Shown one piece after another: positions 11,122 to 23,755 of a DNA stretch of 64,000 nucleotides; positions within the stretch are counted from its first letter, which is position 1, and every line of letters starts with the position of its first letter. The stretch is from the NCBI RefSeq assembly GCF_003473485.1, contig NC_053045.1:6288501-6352500 (forward strand), given 5' to 3'. This DNA is from Medicago truncatula (Eukaryota; Streptophyta; Magnoliopsida; Fabales; Fabaceae). The translations under genes were made by a program, and so were the position numbers. The notes beneath the pieces were generated by a model, which had not been told where the DNA came from, searched no databases, and saw only the letters and a list, made by a program, of their open reading frames with translations.

Positions 11122-11187
11122 TATATATATAGGCAAATTTGAAGTGGTAAAATTAAGACCCGCGTCTCTATTGGACTAATTGACGCG
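11122..11187 (-). promoter_or_regulatory. Putative promoter of PAR1 copy 3
   Basis: TATA-like run at 11122-11132, GAAGTGGTAAAA at 11141-11152, and GGACTAAT plus GACGCG at about 11173-11187. These are the same motifs in the same order as upstream of copies 1 and 2. Confidence 0.55.
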
Positions 11188-11661
11188 TTTAGAAGGTGAA
11201 AAAATTGGCCAAGTCTACGAATGTTTTTGTATTTAATTAAAAAATAAATAAAAAGTTTGGTTCTATATACTTTCTTAGTTCTTACGTTTAATTTTATCGT
11301 TGAATTGTATTCTTTGGTGGTTGATTTGATTTGATATTGGGGTACATGATTATTGACGAAATGTAAGACGTGTTTGGATGTTTGAACTAACGACTTTTAG
11401 AACTTTCCTAGTATAAATTAAGGATATAAGTCAATTTGTCAAATTCACTATTTGTTTATTTTCCAAGAAATTGCATATATTGTATCGGCGGCATCTTTGC
11501 TTCTAAACAATTTCGGAGAGAATAATGGCAACGTGTTTGTCATTTGTGGGGTAACGTGTGTGCCTAACAAAATTCAATTTTCCATTGATAAAGCAAAGTA
11601 TGAAAAGCTTAAAATTATGAAATGTGAATAGAAAATTACTTTGACCTTAAAATAAAAGTTA
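11188..11661. other. Intergenic
   Basis: A+T-rich, no gene recognised. Confidence 0.5.
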
Positions 11662-11664
11662 TTA

Positions 11665-11990
11665 GACCATCCACAATGGTAGGGTTTTAACTATTTAAGA
11701 CCCGGTACCTAATAGGTACCTCCATTGTGGAGAAATTTTTTAGGGATCTTCCAAGACCCAAAGCACTCACTTAAGACTTCAATGCTTAAATGGGTCCAAC
11801 ATTATTTCAATTGCAATTTACCTTGGTTTTTTAATGTTATTGGTGGGTCCTATTTAAACCTATTGTTGGGAGATCTTCATTGCAGTGATTGAGTACCTAT
11901 TATGTACTATTATAAAAAATAATAAAAAAGTGATGTGTCAATGTGGGATCTATTTAAGACCTCAAAGTTGAGGGTCCATTGTGGATGCTC
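11665..11990. mobile_element. Tourist-like MITE with TTA duplication
   Basis: The 326-bp element begins GACCATCCACAATGG and ends CCATTGTGGATGCTC, an inverted repeat with mismatches. It is flanked by TTA at 11662-11664 and 11991-11993. An internal second copy of the end motif (CCTCCATTGTGG) lies near 11719. Confidence 0.8.
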
Positions 11991-12100
11991 TTAGAAGAAT
12001 CTTTTTCAGCCCCATATCGTGGATTTGAGTCTCTTAGTACATGTTTGGTTACGCGGTCAAAACAGTCCAACACCTTCTGATCTTTCAAAAGCAATTTAGA

Positions 12101-13517
12101 CGTGTTTGGTTCACCACATCGCCATCGTACTTTTGCAGTTTTAAAATCGATTCTTATAGAAGCTGCTCTCCCTAGCTTCTTGGAATCGAGTCTCTGCAGT
12201 GAAAATAGACAACCTCCATTTATCTATTTTACCTTTGAACCTCATCACTTTCTTTCACTTTTTTTCTTATTTTTGACAAATACCTTCAGCTACATGAGAA
12301 GTTTGTTACTTCATCTCACTGGTTGTTGCATTTGTGTTTTTTTGTTGCTGGGAAGTTTTATTTTTTGTTGCAGAAATCTCAAGCAAGGTTGAAGAAGACT
12401 CTGTTGAGGGAAGAAAAAGAAACAGTGGTTTTGTCGCGACTCCGATTTGTTTTCTTGTTACGTGAAAGCTGTGAAGCTCCGATACTTCAAAATGGATGAC
12501 GTACCGTATCCCCTGCGTATCCTGCACCGATACCTGCCCGATGCTTCCCGATACGTATCGGGAGAGTATCCAAATATTAAATTTTATTTTTTAAGAAAAT
12601 AATTTTCCGATACGTCCCGATACGCACGGATACTTGTGTTTTTTTTATATTATTTTGATTTCTGTGATTCTTTTTTTGTAAAAAATAAAAATAAAAATAT
12701 TATATTACTATAATATATATACATTTCCTTTATCTTTCTTTGGTGCCAGTACGACCTACATCATACCACAGAAACAATTTCATCTTCCCCTTTTTAAAAA
12801 ATTAGGGTTTCAACTTTTTCTTCCAAAGTGGTCCCCTTCCACTTTGGATATAGTGCTTCTTTTTTTGATCGATATAGTATAGCATTAACAATGTTCCTTT
12901 TGGATATAGTATAACATTGATATAACATTGATGGTGCTCTTTTTGATATATTTTGCGTATGTAATTGACTAATCACCACTCTCTTAATCGTCAATATTAT
13001 TTATATTTATGTTAATGTGTTACGAGTCTAGTTTCTTGCGTTTGTTAATATATTTGCATATTAAAAAAAATGTTATAATTATATTATACATTTAATTATA
13101 TAATTTTTTATTAACGTATCCCAGCCGTATCGTATCTCGTATCCAGGCTTCACATCGTGAAAGCCTATCAAAAAGCCTTTTTTAATGGCCAAATCATTTT
13201 TAAATTTATAAAATAAAAAAAATAATTGATAGTTTATAATAACTACCTAAATATGGAAATGCTCTAAAAAAAACGTAAAAATGGAATTGAAATTTGTAAA
13301 AAATAAAATAAATGAAATCTCTTTTAAATGCACATATAAAAAAACCCATTTTGATCATTTTCATAACTAAAATTAATTTTGACACAAAATATCCAAACAA
13401 TATCTTTCATATGAATCATACATAAATCACTTTTCATTCAATTCAGTTTTAATCAAAATCAATTCTACAAAATCAATTCAATCAAAATCAATTTTCGTCA
13501 CAACATAACCAAACACA
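12101..13517. repeat. Possible decayed DNA transposon enclosing a second insertion
   Basis: The left side has GTGTTTGGTTCACCACATCG and the right side ends in AACATAACCAAACACAC with several AATCAATTC motifs, a pattern common in legume MITE-like elements. The inverted match is weak and no target duplication was seen, so the borders are uncertain. The element at 12470-13155 is nested inside. Confidence 0.3.
12470..13155. mobile_element. Nested DNA transposon, 9-bp direct repeat flanks
   Basis: The 686-bp element starts TGTGAAGC and ends GCTTCACAT. It is flanked by identical CGTGAAAGC copies at 12461-12469 and 13156-13164. Both subterminal regions are rich in CCGATAC/GTATCGG motifs, the left end more so. 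No transposase is present. The family (hAT-like or Mutator-like) is undecided because the duplication could be counted as 8 or 9 bp. Confidence 0.65.
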
Positions 13518-13545
13518 CACACATTCGGTTGAAAATAGCGACTGA

Positions 13546-15825
13546 GGTTTTGCTTGCGAGTTGGGTTTTGGAGGGGAGGGGTGGGGAATGAAAGGTTTAT
13601 GGAGAGGTAAATCGTAGTCTGTGAGTTTTAAAAAAACAAGGAAAGATTTTTGGGGGTTTTGAACGTCTTCATTTGTCCAATTTTGCCCTCATAATAATTC
13701 AAAATTTCAATTTTAGACATAACCGAATCATTACGATCTCTTTTTCAAAAACAACTTATTCAAAACAACTTATTTATACAAAACAATTTATTACGATCTC
13801 TTTTTCAAAAACAACTTATTTATGCAAAACAACTTATTTTTGCAAAACAGCTTGTTACGATCTCTTTTTGAAAAACAGCTTATTCAAAACAGCTAATCTT
13901 ATGAAAAACAACTTATTACGATCTCTTTTTAAAAAATAGCTTATTCAAAACAGTTTATCTTATGAAAAACAACTTATTACGATCTTTTTTCAAAAAACAG
14001 TTTATCTCATGAAAAACAACTTATTACGATCTTTTTAAAAAAACAGTTTATTCTAAACAGCTTGTTTATACAAAACAACTTATTACGATATCTTTTTCAA
14101 TAACAGCTTATTCAAAACAGCTTATTTTTGCAAAACATCTTGTTACGATCTCTTTTTGAAAAACAACTTATTCAAAACAACTTATCTTATGAAAAACAAC
14201 TTATTACAATCTCTTTTCAAAAAATAGCTTATTCAAAACAGTTTATCTTATGAAAAACAACTTATTACGATCTCTTTTCAAAAAACAATTTATTCAAAAC
14301 AACTTGTTTATACAAAACAGCTTATTATGATCTCTTTTTCAATAACAACTTATTCAAAACAGCTTATTTATGCAAAACAACTTGTTACGATCTCTTTCTA
14401 AAAAACAACTTATCTTATGAAAAATAACTTATTACAATCAGCTTATTCAAAACAGCTTATTTATGCAACACAGCTTATTACGACCTCTTTTAAAAATCAA
14501 CTTATTCAAAATAACTTATCTTATGACAAACAAATTATTACGATCTCTTTTTTTTTTTTTTTTTTAAAAAAAAGCTTATTTAAAACAGCTTATTTATACA
14601 AAACAACTTATTACGATCTTTTTTCAAATACAACTTATTCAAAACAGCTTATTTATGCAAAACAGCATATTACAATCTCTTTTTGAAAAACAGCTTATTC
14701 AAAACAGCTTATTTTATGAAAAACAAATTATTACGAAATCTTTTCGAAAAAATAGATTATTTATACGAAACAACTTATTACGATCTCTTTTTCAAAATAG
14801 CTTATTTCAAACAGCTTATTTATACAAAACAACTTATTACGATCTTTTTTTCAAAAACAACTTATTCAAAACAGCTTATTTATGCAAAACCGCATATTAC
14901 AATCTCTTTTTGAAAAACAGCTTATTCAAAACAGCTTATCTTATGAAAAACAAATTATTGCGACATCATTTCAAAAAAAATAGCTTATTTATACGAAACA
15001 ACTTATTACGATCTCTATTTCAAAACAAATTTTTTCAAACAGCTTATTTATACAAAAACAACTTATTACGATGTCTTTTTCAAAACAACTTATTCAAAAC
15101 AACTTATTTATTCAAAACAGCGTATTTTTGCAAAATAGCTTGTTTAAAAAATAACTTATGTAATAAGCTAGTTTGTATAAATAAGATGTTTTGGATAAGC
15201 TGTTTTTGAAAAAGAGATCGTAATAAGTTGTTTTGTGTAAATAAGTTGTTTTGAATCAGGTGTTTTTTGAAAAGAGATCGTAATAAGTTGCTTTTCTAAG
15301 ATAAGCTTTTTTGAATAAGTTTTCTTTTTTAAAAAAGAGATCGTAACAAGCTGTTTTGCATAAATAAGCTACTTTGAATTAGTTGTTTTTGAAAAAGAGA
15401 TTGTAATAAGTTGTTTTGTATAAATAAGATGTTTTGAATAAGTTGTTTTTAAAAAGAGATTGTAATAAGTTGTTTTGTATAAATAAGTTATTTTTTAAAA
15501 AGAGATCGTAATAAGCTTTTTTTTTTATAAATAAGTTGTTTTGAATAAACAGTTTTTTAAAAATAGATCGTAATAATTTATTTTTCATGAGATAGGCTCT
15601 TTTGAATAAATTACAAGATAAATTACAAAGTATAACACAATGTATTGATTTTAAGAGAAACAAAAGGGTAAAATTATAACATAAACTCTCCCTCTCCTTT
15701 CCTTGTTAGTTTTCTAACTCCCAAACAAGTGGAATGTTTTCCCTCCTTTCTCTCTTCCCTCCCTTTCCTTCTTTTCCCCTCCTTAGCTTTTCAATTTCTT
15801 CCCCTCAAAACTTGCAAACAAAGCC
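13546..15825. mobile_element. Foldback-type element with inverted tandem-repeat arms
   Basis: From about 13726 to 15160 the plus strand repeats variants of TTACGATCTCTTTTTC then AAAACAGCTTATT in units of roughly 60-80 bp. From about 15160 to 15605 the same units run in the opposite orientation (GAGATCGTAATAAG). The centre of symmetry is near 15160. Outside the arrays the flanks are also inverted: GGTTTTGCTTGCGAG at 13546 matches the reverse of CTTGCAAACAAAGCC ending at 15825, and AACAAGGAAAG near 13636 matches CTTTCCTTGTT near 15700. This is the architecture of foldback transposons. No target duplication was found. ORFs in the array merely translate the repeat. Confidence 0.65.
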
Positions 15826-17680
15826 AAAGTTAACTATTTGCGTAGAAAAGGCTAAATATAAAAATATATATGCATTTTATCGTTAACAAAGCTTTTTTTT
15901 TTTTTTTTTAAGGAAATAAGGCTCTTTTTGTTGTTGCTTAAGAGATAAAAAAAAATGTCAAAATAAGTCGACTATAAAACAAATAAATATATTTTAACAT
16001 TTTTCTTTCTACTTATTTTTGACAAATAAACTCATTTATAATAGTAAAAAAATAAATTATCGAACAGGTAATTACTAAATATACTAACTTGTTCAAATAA
16101 AAATAATATTTATTGGGTAACCAAAGCTACCTCTTCCAAACGTATAGCTTTGTCCCTGATTGAAAGTTTGATCTCTAAACGGTGGGTATATGAAAAATAT
16201 AAGTTCCAATATTTTGTTTTAGAGTTTATTATTATTTTGCCTTTGGAAAGAATTTTAGCTTACGTGCTTTGTAGTTTTATATTCAAGCATGATTTTTATA
16301 TTAAAGCATGATTTTAACTATTTAATTTATCGATTCCATAAAAAAAAAACTATTTAATTTATCGATCTATTCATTTTTATAAAAATATATTTTAGATGAG
16401 TGCTAGAAACACATTATTTAACATATATTATTCATTCATCAAAAAACAGATATTGCTGGACACATTCTCTTTTAGTGCTAAAATCTTGTATGGGTCCTAT
16501 TAAATCATGAGGATTTTATATAAATTACGTAGAATTCATGCAGATTTTACCTAATAAAATAGAACAGGTTAATGATTAGATTAAATTCGGAGGTCACGAT
16601 AACTTTAATATAATTTTGTGTGATTTATAAAAGATAAAAATGAAAGAAAAATAATAAATAAAATAAGAAAAAGATGATATAAGATATAAAATCATTATGA
16701 CTTTTCCATCTTAAAGTCCATGAATCTCATTTGGTTAACCGTTGTGCTGCTCAATTTAAATCAAAATCGATCCATTATTAAAAATCAAATCAAATCAAGT
16801 TTTGTCAACCCCAAACGACACTGCACGACTAGTTCAAAGTTGCAACTTGTATATCTAGCTTCACAAAACCATGATCATTGCAATGTGAGACTACGCAACG
16901 TAAAATTAATTTGGGGTCACACGATAAATTAACCAAAATCACATTAGCACACTCTAATTTTGATAAATTCAATGAAATATCAAACAGACACTAAATTTGA
17001 GAGTCTATCGTAAAAATGACTTTATAATTAATTTCTAATATTTAATGCTAGGGCGACTTAAGTAGGTGGCTCATCAAATTAGAGCAATATTTTTTGGTGA
17101 CTAATTCCTTTGAGCATCAACAAAAGATTAATAAATTTAGCGTCTTGTTAACGAGTGCACCCAGAATATTCTTTAAGGATCTCAAATTTATATAAATTCT
17201 TAAAAAATTTAAATGTTTCAAATTTCAATACATTAAATACACAAATTTTCATAAAAACATACTATTAAAGGTGTTTGAAGAATGTCTCAGATACACTCGT
17301 TAATATTTCTCATAAATTTATTAGAGTTGCATTCACAAATTTTGATATATAGTATTTGATTAAACAAAAACATTTTTTTTAAAATTAGGTATCCGATTCA
17401 AGAAAAAACTATTTTTTTTTTTTAAGGAAGAAAAAACTAATTTGAAGGGGTTCAATTTCATATTTTACTTATGGGAACCCATTTAAAGTAAAAGCATATC
17501 TCTATATGATTTAGCTCATCAAAATTGACACCAGAGAGAATTAAATCTGAGATTTTGAAAAGAACACGCCAAAATGTCTCAAACCAACCAAAGACCAACT
17601 CTAAATGGGTTACAAAAATATTGATATTATCTCGTTCAATTGTTGTAGAATCTTATTATAAAATTCATTATTATGCAATA
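15826..17680. other. Intergenic, no supported gene
   Basis: A+T-rich, no coding signal beyond chance ORFs such as the 70-codon reading at 16720-16932. Confidence 0.5.
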
Positions 17681-17943
17681 CTACTTCTTCCCTAATTATA
17701 TGATCCTCTTACCAAAATCACGGGAATAAAGAAAGTTGATAATAATATTAAATTTGTTTATAATTATTATTATTTTTACAATTTTATCCTTAAGAGAGAG
17801 TTAGTTTATGTTTTTAACATGATATTTATTGTAGATAGAGGTATGGTGGTAAAAAATAATAATTAATGTATTGGAAGTATCAAAGGGGTCTTATAAAATG
17901 GGACAATTTTTTTTAAAAAGTCTTATAATTAGGGACAAAGTAG
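17681..17943. mobile_element. Stowaway-like MITE 1
   Basis: The ends read CTACTTCTTCCCTAATTATA and, inverted on the right, CTACTTTGTCCCTAATTATA. It is flanked by TA on both sides. No coding content. Confidence 0.75.
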
Positions 17944-19030
17944 TAACATTTTTTATATTAATTTTATGGATTTTTTTCGATGTCGCTCATAACTAGTATA
18001 ATCAAAGATCCATGCATGAGTTGAAACGTGTCCTTGACGCTGTGGCCGTAACGGTATGCGCATATACATGTGTCATATTTTCCCTCCAAAATTCCAATTC
18101 CAATTGAATATAACTGGAATTTAGTTAGGGAAATCATTTAATAGCCGATCAATATGGTCAAATATCCTCAACTAATTTATCATCGTGAACGCCACATTAA
18201 ACTGAACCTCATTGTTGCAACCGTCCTTTAAGGCTACTTATTACTTTTCAGTCATTTTTACATAGAAAAAAACTTTTTTTTTTTTTCTTTCAATTCATTG
18301 AATATAGATATGAGGTACATTTTATCAATATTATATATCAGATATATTAGTTTTTTTTTTTGGTGGAAAAAGAAAATGATTTATTAGTTATTTAATAAAA
18401 TAAAAAATGACTATTTGTTTAAAATAATGACAGAATGAAATAAAAAATAAACTGGTCATGTTAATGTTTTTTATTTTTTTGAGGGAGGTCATGTTAATGT
18501 TAAGTGCACATATTAATGTTTTGCAAAATAAAAAATGAGTAATAATTGTTTGGTCACGAACACACTAAAAACTAAGTTATTCCATTCTCAAGCAAACAAC
18601 TCAACCACCACGGAAACAATCCAACGAACCCAGCTCAGGCTACGAAATCAAATTGCAAACGAAAGTAGTCTATGAGTGTTCCTCTTCGTATCAATGGTAA
18701 AAGCATTCCTTTGTGTCAAAATTGGTAAATGAAATTGTTCGCCAACATGAATGCAACTCCACGAGCCTACCACTTACTGAAAATCAATAGATTTAATCCC
18801 TTATGACTAGAACAACAAAAGAGTGCAGCGCACCACCGAAGAAGAGCTACATCTTGCCTTACTGGCTTGGATTGGAGGTGAAAGAGAGAAAATATGTGGT
18901 GAAAGTTTAGGCTAAGCTGGTGGAAGAAGAGTACCTCCCTCTAGAAAAAGGCATAGAATATTTTGCAAATTAATTATTGAATCAAATGGAGAATTGATAA
19001 ATGAGAACTCAATTAATGTCGGAGTTCTTA
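17944..19030. other. Intergenic
   Basis: No gene recognised; several A/T tracts. Confidence 0.5.
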
Positions 19031-19305
19031 CTCTCTCCGTCTCTAAATTATAGTCGTTTAAGGTTTGTGCACAACTATTAAGGAAATGATTGATTGCGTT
19101 GATTTTAATGGTAAAATTAATATCATTTACTAAAATACCCTTATTAATTGTAGTTAGTGGAGTAGTTTAAGTTGGATGAAATTCAATAAATAAAGGTATA
19201 ATAATGGAAATTAATAATAAATGATGCATTGATATTCTAAAGTGACAATTATTTTGAGAAAAAGAAAAAAATGCTAAAAAGACTATTATTGTGAGACGGA
19301 TGTAG
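19031..19305. mobile_element. Stowaway-like MITE 2
   Basis: The left end CTCTCTCCGTCTCTAAATTA matches the right end read inversely (CTACATCCGTCTCACAATAA). TA flanks are at 19029-19030 and 19306-19307. Confidence 0.7.
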
Positions 19306-19366
19306 TATTAGATAAAAGCATTAAATGAAAGATAGAAGAAGACATAGTCCAAGGCTTTAGTCATTA

Positions 19367-19694
19367 CTCCCTTCGTCCCATATTATAAGAAAAAGAAGAA
19401 AAAAAAAACACATTTATTTATAAAACTAAAGCATAGTAGTTTGCAACATAGTTTCTTGTGTTATCCTTGAAATAAATTTTATAGGAAGATGTAAAAATAA
19501 TTTTCATTGGTTATTGGTTATTGAAAAAATGAAAGAGAGAGCAAATTGATTGCACTTTGCATTGAATTTTTCTTTAGAAAAGATAATTTTTTGAAACAAT
19601 ATAACTAAATATGATAAAAGTTAATCTTTTTTACTTATAATTTTAGACAAAGAAAATGAATTTTTTTTTTTCTTATAATTTAGGATGGAGAAAG
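19367..19694. mobile_element. Stowaway-like MITE 3
   Basis: The left end CTCCCTTCGTCCCATATTAT pairs with the right end CTTTCTCCATCCTAAATTAT in inverse. TA dinucleotides lie at 19365-19366 and 19695-19696. Confidence 0.7.
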
Positions 19695-19696
19695 TA

Positions 19697-20929
19697 CTCT
19701 ATAAGAGAGTATCAAAGGGAGACACGAGAGACTTCACTAATTTTCTTCACTAATAATAATCATTTCACTATTTATGTACAATCTAAACTTCCTTCATTTT
19801 AGTATCAATAGTCATGTGCCCATTTACCTCAATCAAATATGTGATGCTGAATGAATTTCCGTATGTTATTTTGAATCATGACATGCCATTCCAACTGACT
19901 ACATTTTTAAGTGATCATCAAGTAACCACATTCTCCACCTGTGTGTTTAAGGGAATACATAATCACATATTTTCTCTCTTCAAATATTTTTAACTTCTTC
20001 CTAAAATATCTTAGAACAGGTATGGACCCATAACTTAAGTAGTGCAGACAATTTATAAATGAATTTGTAATATTAAGTATGTTAGAAAAAGAACGGTTCA
20101 TACAAGTTCTCTAGAGTTTTGATGATAACAAAGTATTGAAAAATAATAGAAATACTAACATATGTTCAAGTGTGCAGAATCTATCTATCATGAAGAAAGG
20201 ACATATGAAGAGCATCAAAATGGGATTGGGAAGCTTAAAAGATTGTGGTAGAAGATTCAAAGGAAGGTCAACCAGAAGTCAATGTCCTTAGAAGAAGAAT
20301 GTCTCACAGAAGCTGGAAAGTGATCTCAACAGATTATGTGAAGGACATCTGAAACAAAATCTGACTGGCATACTTGAATCTGAAGGACCCAGAATCTACA
20401 TAATCTTTTATCTTATTATGTGAGTTGTCTCTATCATAGTATCTGATAGAGCAGTTCTTTTGTCTTCTTATGTCTACGTGTGCAACCAAATAAAGGACAT
20501 TAAGAACAAAGAGAATGCAACAGATAATATTTCTTTCAGCAAAGGAAATTCAAAAGACTTTTCAATGGATTTATCCATACCAGTCAAAGGGCTAACGTTC
20601 TTGATCAAAACTTATCAACGACTCTATTTGCACTGCACTCTTCTCCAACGTCTCTCAACATCTGTTTTTTTTTTTTTTTTTTAATCTTTATGTGTTGGAC
20701 ATGTTTTGATCAGGAAATACTTTGATTTAAACCAAGTGTCAAACAAATGATCCAACCTACTAATTTTTTAATTATCATCTTTATCGTCGACAAATTAATA
20801 TATTTAAGTAAAGAGTTAATGTTTATTTGTTCTTTGGGAAATTTCATGGGTTAATTGGGAAATTTTGGTTAAATATGGAAAATGGTGGTTTCGATTGAGA
20901 CAGATGAAAGAGTTTAATAATATTTTATT
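19697..20929. other. Intergenic with retroelement-like fragment
   Basis: The segment 20105-20690 (starting near GAGTTTTGATGATAACAAAG) resembles, in the opposite orientation, the end of the LTR-like sequence at about 51665-51710. It is probably an old LTR-retroelement fragment. No coding domain was seen. Confidence 0.35.
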
Positions 20930-22130
20930 AGGTAAATGATGTTGGAGGATGTATGTGGATAGAATTAGAAGGGGTTTGTGGTTTAAAGCGTTGTTGGCAC
21001 CTAATGGTGAGGAAGGAGGGTGGTTGAGAGAGGGTAGAAGAGATGGGTCGACATGGTGGAAGGAGTTACGGCGGATTTAAAGAGGGAGTGGTGTGGAGGT
21101 GGAGTAATTGGTTTGACGATAACTTAAGGAGGGTGGTCGGAGATGGGGTAAGTACTTATTTTTGGACAGATCCTTGATTGGGTGGCATTTCTATGTGTGT
21201 CACATACATGAGGCTTTATGAGCTTTCAGAAAATCGCTTGATATATGTTGCAGGTATGTTTTCTTTATGTTAGGGTGAGGGAGGAGAGGCTTGGAAGTGG
21301 ATACAGATGTTGTTTGCTTGGGAGGAAGAGATATTAGGGGAGTGTTGTGCTCTGTTTCATGATGTTTTATTGCAGGTTGATGTGAGTGATAGGTAGCAAT
21401 GGCATTTAGATACAGTTAAAGGCTATATAGTATGTGGCGCGTATCAATTATTAATAATTGCAAATTTACATGTTTAGTCATTGATTTTTTATGTTATTTG
21501 GTTAAAAAAAGCTCCTTTGAAAGTCTAGTTATTTATTTGGCGTCTTCTCCGTAATCGAATTTTCACAAAGGCCAACTTATTTCAACGTGGCATCATTCAT
21601 CAAGATGCATAGCTTTATGTGAGTTGTTATCGGGTTGACGAAATGGCATAACATCTTTTTAGGGTTGCATTTTCTTTGGTAACATTTGGCATTTTGTTCG
21701 GCTTTCAGTTGGTATTTCATCGACAAACCCGTTCTTTTTAACGAACCAATCTATTCAGTTTGGTCACATGGAGGACCGGACAAATCAATTTGGTCTTTGT
21801 TACATTTAATTTTGTTTTCATGTGTTTGGGTGATTTGAAAATAAATGAATAACAGAAATTGCAACCACTAGGAAGAAACATTACAACAACTCTGAGACAA
21901 AATTAAGATACTCTCATTTTGTTGGTTGAAAGCAACAAATAATTGTTTTTCTCGAGTGCCATAACTGGTGGTATAATCATTTATATTGTTTAGACATTGG
22001 CATGTAGATTTTTTTGGTCCCCTGCAAGTTTGTGTACTTGATTGTAAAGCTCTATGTTCTGATCTGATACGCCTTATGTTAGCAAAATATTTTTTGGTGT
22101 TTTTTTTTACACAATTTTTTGGTGTTAATA
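20930..22130 (+). pseudogene. LINE reverse-transcriptase C-terminal (zf-RVT) remnant
   Basis: Across several frames the plus strand gives motifs typical of the end of plant L1-type LINEs: RRGLWFKALLAP, GEEGGWLREG, then KAPLKV, LFIWRLLRNRIFTKANLFQRG, IIHQDA, then HNWWYNHLYCLDIGM near 21955-22005. These correspond to the zinc-knuckle (zf-RVT) region and the characteristic C-terminal tail. Stops and frameshifts are frequent, so it is a dead copy. The polymerase catalytic part is absent. Confidence 0.7.
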
Positions 22131-22655
22131 TATTTCGTTTGTTCAAAACAAATATTTATTTGTTCTTGACAAGTTAAATTATTATATTGGCAAAATACCT
22201 TTTTTGGATTTTTTAAGTTTGAAAAAATATGAGATTAGTCCTTTAAGTTTTAAATAGGTTCTTAAATATTGTTTATAAAATTTAAATAGGTCCTTTAAAT
22301 TTTTTTCATGTTTAAAATAAGTTTTTCAAGTTCTTAATTTAATATACTTATTTGAAGTTTTTATGTTTTAAATAAGTCCTTAAAAACTAATCTGATATTT
22401 CTATCAAATTTAAATGACCTATCTCTTGCCCATTTATTATATTTCTCAAGTAAGTCTATAGCCAAAAAGGTGTACATGAGTCAATTTACAAGTCAAACAA
22501 ACACAAAATCATGCTTTCGTATAATTCGTCAGAAAGAAAAACCAGTCAATTTCATTGAACCGAAACTACAAAAGAATATTCGTCAAGAATAAAAGTGAAC
22601 GATCGTGTAATTCGTAATACATATAATAAGAAAAATAAAAAGATAAATTTGAAAT
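22131..22655. other. Intergenic
   Basis: A+T-rich, with an AGTCCTTTAAGTTT-type irregular repetition at about 22235-22390. No gene. Confidence 0.45.
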
Positions 22656-22679
22656 CGCTAGAAGGAGGGGTTGAACCTC

Positions 22680-22712
<33 letters not shown>

Positions 22713-22729
22713 AACTGAGCTATTCCAGC
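22656..22729 (-). tRNA. tRNA-Asn (anticodon GTT)
   Basis: The 74-nt minus-strand sequence starts GCTGGAATAGCTCAGTTGG and ends CTCCTTCTAGCG. The acceptor strands pair, the anticodon loop is CTGTTAA, and the T-loop has GGTTCAACCCC. All arms are intact and there is no intron. It is the nuclear cytosolic type. A truncated copy lies at 39493-39542. Confidence 0.95.
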
Positions 22730-23755
22730 ACATGTCACATATTAACAAACATATATATTTATTTTAAATTACGGAATAGGAAATTAACGTAAGTAAATTC
22801 TTTCATATGATTTTATGAATTTTATTCGATAAAACATGTTTCATGCAGCATGTAGCACATTCTTTTTTTACAATCTCATTCTTGAGTGGCACATAAATTT
22901 TTCCTAATTGTTGAAAATGTTTAACAACTTTTGTTATCAATATTTTGTTTAGAAAAAAAAGAAAATATCATAATCAAACTGAAACACAAAAAGGAAAGCT
23001 TTGTATATTAAGAGGCCAGATACAACTCCAAAATCTAGATATAGAGCCTTTAAAACTTTATATATCAACCCAATTATTATGTTCTACATTTTGAAGGTCT
23101 AACTCTGTTCTTGTAATTTCCAAATTTTGAAAGGTGGTGAACATAATATTACACTAATAATGCAAGCTTTAGAAGTAGAAGTTTATCCAGCATAATAGTG
23201 TACGAGAGTTGACATACATTCTGTTTAGTGTCATGAGGATAAATAATATTTTATTAACCATGGAATGGATTTTACCGGCATTCTATTCAGGATCATATGG
23301 TGCTGCAAATCAAACACATGATCAATGCTTTGTAAAAGTTGCAGCTGAATGTGTATATAAACTAAGGACTTGTTTGATTTAAAGACTTCTTTTTTTGTTG
23401 AAATGAAAGTTTAAGACTTTATTAACCATGAAAATAATTTATTAATTTAATTGGTTGAATTAAGATTTTGGATTTTTTTTTTTTCAAACAAAAAAGATTT
23501 TGGATGTTGTGCTTGTTGGGTCACGAGTAAAGTGCAAGGATCATTCATGTTTAACTCAGAGAAATCATACAAGTGAATTAGATATTGTATACATTTACCA
23601 AAAACCTTAAGATTTTACTCAACTATTTTTGTAGAATCAATATAGGATAGCAAAATAAAAAATCATAAAATCGCCAATCAAAATAGATGGATAAAACAAA
23701 AATAATGCTAAATATATGTTATAAATTGTATATTGTCATAAATGACTCAAAGTTT
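22730..23755. other. Duplicated intergenic block upstream of the RLP cluster
   Basis: 22730-23005 is repeated after the tRNA-Asn pseudogene at 39543-39810. 23026-23290 (CAACTCCAAAATCTAGATAT onward) is repeated near 33050-33420 and, in part, at 61120-61400. The shared intergenic DNA shows that RLP genes were duplicated together with their flanks. No gene is present. Confidence 0.6.

Noticed and set aside
13726..15605. CRISPR-like repeated array
   Set aside because: The units are contiguous degenerate repeats without unique spacers, arranged as an inverted pair, in a plant nuclear genome; this is a foldback-type repeat.
13673..15663. Several long ORFs in both strands of the 13.7-15.6 kb region
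   Set aside because: They only translate the short tandem repeat (NNLLRSLF / TTYYDLF patterns) and appear in several frames at once; no protein is implied.
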